A stretch of DNA of 6,997 nucleotides from Phycisphaeraceae bacterium. Lineage in GTDB: Bacteria > Planctomycetota > Phycisphaerae > Phycisphaerales > Phycisphaeraceae. The position numbers and the translations under genes are program-made. The stretch spans positions 1 through 6,997 of the forward strand of contig PUNN01000059.1 in NCBI GenBank assembly GCA_003552605.1, in the 5' to 3' direction. Shown one piece after another: positions 5,315-6,997 of this stretch (position 1 is its first letter; each line of letters opens with the position of its first letter). The notes below the pieces were generated by a model. The model saw nothing but the letters and a program-made list of their open reading frames with translations, was not told the origin of the DNA and did no database searches.

Positions 5315-6406
5315 ATGGCCGATTCACAGCCGCCAACCGGTGATTCCGCCGGCCCTTCCGAGGGCCGCGGGCCTGCTGCGCCGCCGCGCCCGGTGATCGG
5401 GGTGACGATGGGCGAGCCGGCGGGCATCGGGCCCGAGGTGGTGGTCAAGGCACTCGCCGACCCCGCCATTCAGAAGCTCGCCCGGTTCGTCGTCTTCGGC
5501 ATGAATGAGCTGCTCAGCTACGCCGCGGACCTTGCCGAAATCGATCCGTTCTGGTGGCGGGTACAGCACGACAGCCCCCTCGCGGTCAGCAGCGATGAGC
5601 ACCCGGTGATCGTGCTCGATTACGATGAATACTCGATGCTCGGGCAGGTGGTCACGCGGCCGACGAAGCAGGGGGGGCAGGCATCGCTGCGGTTTCTCGA
5701 TGATGCCATCACCGCCGCCACGAAACCCCACACCGCCCCGACACGGCTCGATGCGATTGTCACCGCCCCGATCTGCAAGCAGTCGTGGCACATGGCCGGG
5801 GCGAGGTATCCGGGGCATACGGAGTTTCTTCAGCAGCGGACAAAGGCGAAGCGGGCGGTGATGATGTTCGCTTCCAGCAAGCTCAACGTGACGCTCGCAA
5901 CGGTGCACATGCCGCTGATGGACATCCGCAACGTTTTTACCATCGGCTGTGTGTTCGACCCGATCGACCTCGGCCACGAGGCGTGCCGCAAGCTTGGCAT
6001 TTCCCGGCCCCGCATCGCCGTGTGCGGGCTCAATCCGCATGCCTCGGAGCACGGCGCCTTCGGTGATGAAGAAAGCCGCATCATCGAGCCGGCCATTGAG
6101 ATGGCCCGTAGCGCCGACATCGACGTCCACGGCCCGTTCCCCGCCGACACGATCTTCCGTGATGCCGCGGCCGGCCGTTACGATCTCGTGGTGGCGATGT
6201 ATCACGACCAGGGCCTGATCCCGGTGAAACTGCTTGGTTTTGATGAAGCGGTCAACGTCACCCTCGGCCTGCCCCTGATCCGCACCAGCCCGGACCATGG
6301 CACCGCCTTCAATCTTGTGGGGCAGAACAAGGCTGACCCCGGTTCGATGAAGAGCGCCATCCGCATGGCCGTCCGCCTTGCAAAGGGAGGCAGGGTGGGG
6401 GCGTGA
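5315..6406 (+). CDS. pdxA: 4-hydroxythreonine-4-phosphate dehydrogenase (PdxA)
   Basis: NAD-dependent oxidation and decarboxylation of 4-phosphohydroxy-L-threonine in the DXP-dependent vitamin B6 pathway; a cytoplasmic, normally dimeric metal enzyme. Numbering from the ATG at 5315 (363 residues): VIGVTMGEPAGIGPE (27-41), TAPICK (150-155), YPGHTEFL (165-172) with metal ligand His168, DLGHEAC with likely ligand His221, CGLNPHASEHGAFG (237-250), AMYHDQGLIPVK (294-305) with ligand His297, VNVTLGLPLIRTSPDHGTAF (313-332). All family blocks are present, so the enzyme should be active. It is longer than the E. coli protein (about 329) because of a Pro/Gly-rich N-terminal tail of about 25 residues and an extra segment near WWRVQHDS (80-87). 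An upstream in-frame GTG (5267) is possible but has no homology support. A related role in phospho-threonate or erythronate breakdown exists in the family, but its usual DUF1537 kinase partner is not nearby. Confidence 0.92.
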   Translation: MADSQPPTGDSAGPSEGRGPAAPPRPVIGVTMGEPAGIGPEVVVKALADPAIQKLARFVVFGMNELLSYAADLAEIDPFWWRVQHDSPLAVSSDEHPVIVLDYDEYSMLGQVVTRPTKQGGQASLRFLDDAITAATKPHTAPTRLDAIVTAPICKQSWHMAGARYPGHTEFLQQRTKAKRAVMMFASSKLNVTLATVHMPLMDIRNVFTIGCVFDPIDLGHEACRKLGISRPRIAVCGLNPHASEHGAFGDEESRIIEPAIEMARSADIDVHGPFPADTIFRDAAAGRYDLVVAMYHDQGLIPVKLLGFDEAVNVTLGLPLIRTSPDHGTAFNLVGQNKADPGSMKSAIRMAVRLAKGGRVGA

Positions 6407-6639
6407 GTCGATGCATCGGTCATTCGCATGGTCCGGATTCACTCGTGAGCGACCGCCTGGACCGCATGGCAAGACGGACAAACCCGATGCGGGAGAGCTC
6501 GCAACTTCGTCTTCAAGCGAGTCGGCCGGCATATCGCCAATACCAGAAGAAGGCGACCCAACCGCATCCGATTCATTGACTGTCCCCAAGCGGTCGTAGC
6601 TCCTGATGGGGGAGTGCCTCCCGGTACAGGCGCTGCGGC
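6407..6639. other. Spacer between convergent pdxA and regulator genes
   Basis: This 233-bp stretch has no convincing gene. Open frames here continue shadows of the neighbours or encode sequence without domains. Only a short hairpin is visible (5-bp stem, 6610-6614 with 6618-6622) and it lacks a T-run, so I do not call a terminator. Confidence 0.5.
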
Positions 6640-6997
6640 TCAGGTTGCGGACCGCTTGTGGAATTGACGGCGGTACTGGCTTGGGGATTGTCCGACAACC
6701 TCTTTGAAGACCTGACTGAACCGCATCCCCCCGGAGAACCCGCAGGTGACGGCGATGGCTTCTACCGTCTCGTCGGTTCTGGCAAGCATATTCTTGGCGG
6801 CCGCTATCTTCTGATTGCGGATCGCCGTGAAAACCGTATGTCCCAGCGTGTCCCGGAAGGCCCGGTCAAGGTAAGAGCGCGAACAGCCGGCAGCGTCGAT
6901 GACATCAGAAACCATGCACGGCCCCAGGGCATTTCGGCGTATGAAAGTAATCGCCTTGCGCACCGCCGGGTCGCCCGTCGCTAACGTATCCGTTGAG
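6640..6997 (-). CDS. AraC-family regulator, XylR-like DNA-binding domain (N-terminal part outside window)
   Basis: The C-terminal 118 residues of a transcription factor; the frame stays open to the window edge, so the N-terminal sensor domain lies outside. Seen: DPAVRKAITFIRRNA, typical of the start of the HTH domain in XylR-like regulators, then the first helix-turn-helix (VSDVIDAAGCSRSYLDRAFRDTLG), the linker helix with IRNQKIAAAKNMLARTDETV, and the second helix-turn-helix (IAVTCGFSGGMRFSQVFKEVVGQSPSQYRRQF), which is the conserved AraC signature. XylR-like members carry an N-terminal sugar-binding domain of the periplasmic-binding-protein fold and activate sugar-use genes; that this one does so is inferred from the DNA-binding part only. 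It converges with pdxA, 233 bp apart. Its targets may lie to the right of the window; control of the glucuronidase operon is possible but unsupported. Confidence 0.9.
   Translation of the reverse strand, partial: STDTLATGDPAVRKAITFIRRNALGPCMVSDVIDAAGCSRSYLDRAFRDTLGHTVFTAIRNQKIAAAKNMLARTDETVEAIAVTCGFSGGMRFSQVFKEVVGQSPSQYRRQFHKRSAT

Noticed and set aside
5061..5336. 91-codon minus-strand frame in the divergent region
   Set aside because: It is low-complexity Arg/Pro/Gly/Trp sequence without homology. It covers the predicted promoters and overlaps the pdxA start.
4519..5343. 274-codon open frame on the plus strand over the glucuronidase 5' end and the divergent region
   Set aside because: Most of it mirrors the glucuronidase N-terminal codons and the rest is Arg/Pro-rich spacer translation. 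It also overlaps the pdxA start.
5324..6589. 421-codon open frame on the minus strand opposite pdxA
   Set aside because: It runs antisense through a complete, conserved pdxA gene, has Arg/His/Gly-rich composition and no recognisable domain. Long antisense frames are expected in GC-rich codon usage.
6610..6622. Short hairpin GGGAG-TGC-CTCCC as terminator between pdxA and the regulator
   Set aside because: The stem is only five base pairs, with no following T-run on either strand.
6587..6658. 9-bp inverted repeat (CAAGCGGTC and GACCGCTTG) 54 bp apart near the regulator's 3' end
   Set aside because: One arm lies inside the regulator's last codons and the spacing is long. A 9-bp match over this length is plausible by chance.

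Overview
The window is high-GC bacterial DNA with six protein-coding genes, two of them cut by the window edges. All six match known enzyme, translation-factor or regulator families, and I see no RNA gene, CRISPR array, transposase gene or prophage. The host is probably a free-living carbohydrate-using bacterium. The gene mix (bacterial GH133 debranching enzyme, YciH-type SUI1 protein, XylR-like AraC regulator) and the style of the PdxA protein, with its WWRVQHDS segment, make me think of Planctomycetota (Phycisphaerae). That is recognition from memory, not a computed assignment, and a proteobacterium is not excluded.

Layout from left to right: (1) the 3' part of a glycogen debranching enzyme gene on the plus strand (1-1125). 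(2) A convergent YciH/SUI1-type translation factor gene on the minus strand (1207-1572). (3) A 203-bp spacer holding an 88-bp palindromic element with 22-bp terminal inverted repeats and a perfect 9-bp direct repeat on each side. This looks like a small non-autonomous insertion (MITE-like), lying beside a terminator-like hairpin. (4) A two-gene minus-strand operon: a GH2 beta-glucuronidase (4992 or 4986 down to 3292) followed one base later by an FGGY carbohydrate kinase of the gluconokinase type (3290-1776). (5) A 322-bp divergent control region with a sigma70-like promoter for the operon and a candidate leaderless promoter for the next gene. (6) A plus-strand pdxA-type 4-hydroxythreonine-4-phosphate dehydrogenase gene (5315-6406). 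(7) A 233-bp spacer with nothing clear in it. (8) The 3' end of an AraC/XylR-like regulator gene on the minus strand (6640-6997).

Functionally, the glucuronidase and kinase form a translationally close pair. The first would release glucuronic acid from imported glucuronides in the cytoplasm. The second would phosphorylate a sugar or sugar acid, with gluconate as the best family guess. These two activities are not consecutive steps of the standard glucuronate route, so the kinase substrate is the main biochemical question here. PdxA (vitamin B6 synthesis), YciH and the debranching enzyme look like unrelated neighbours. The most notable non-coding feature is the small insertion-like element with its target-site duplication.
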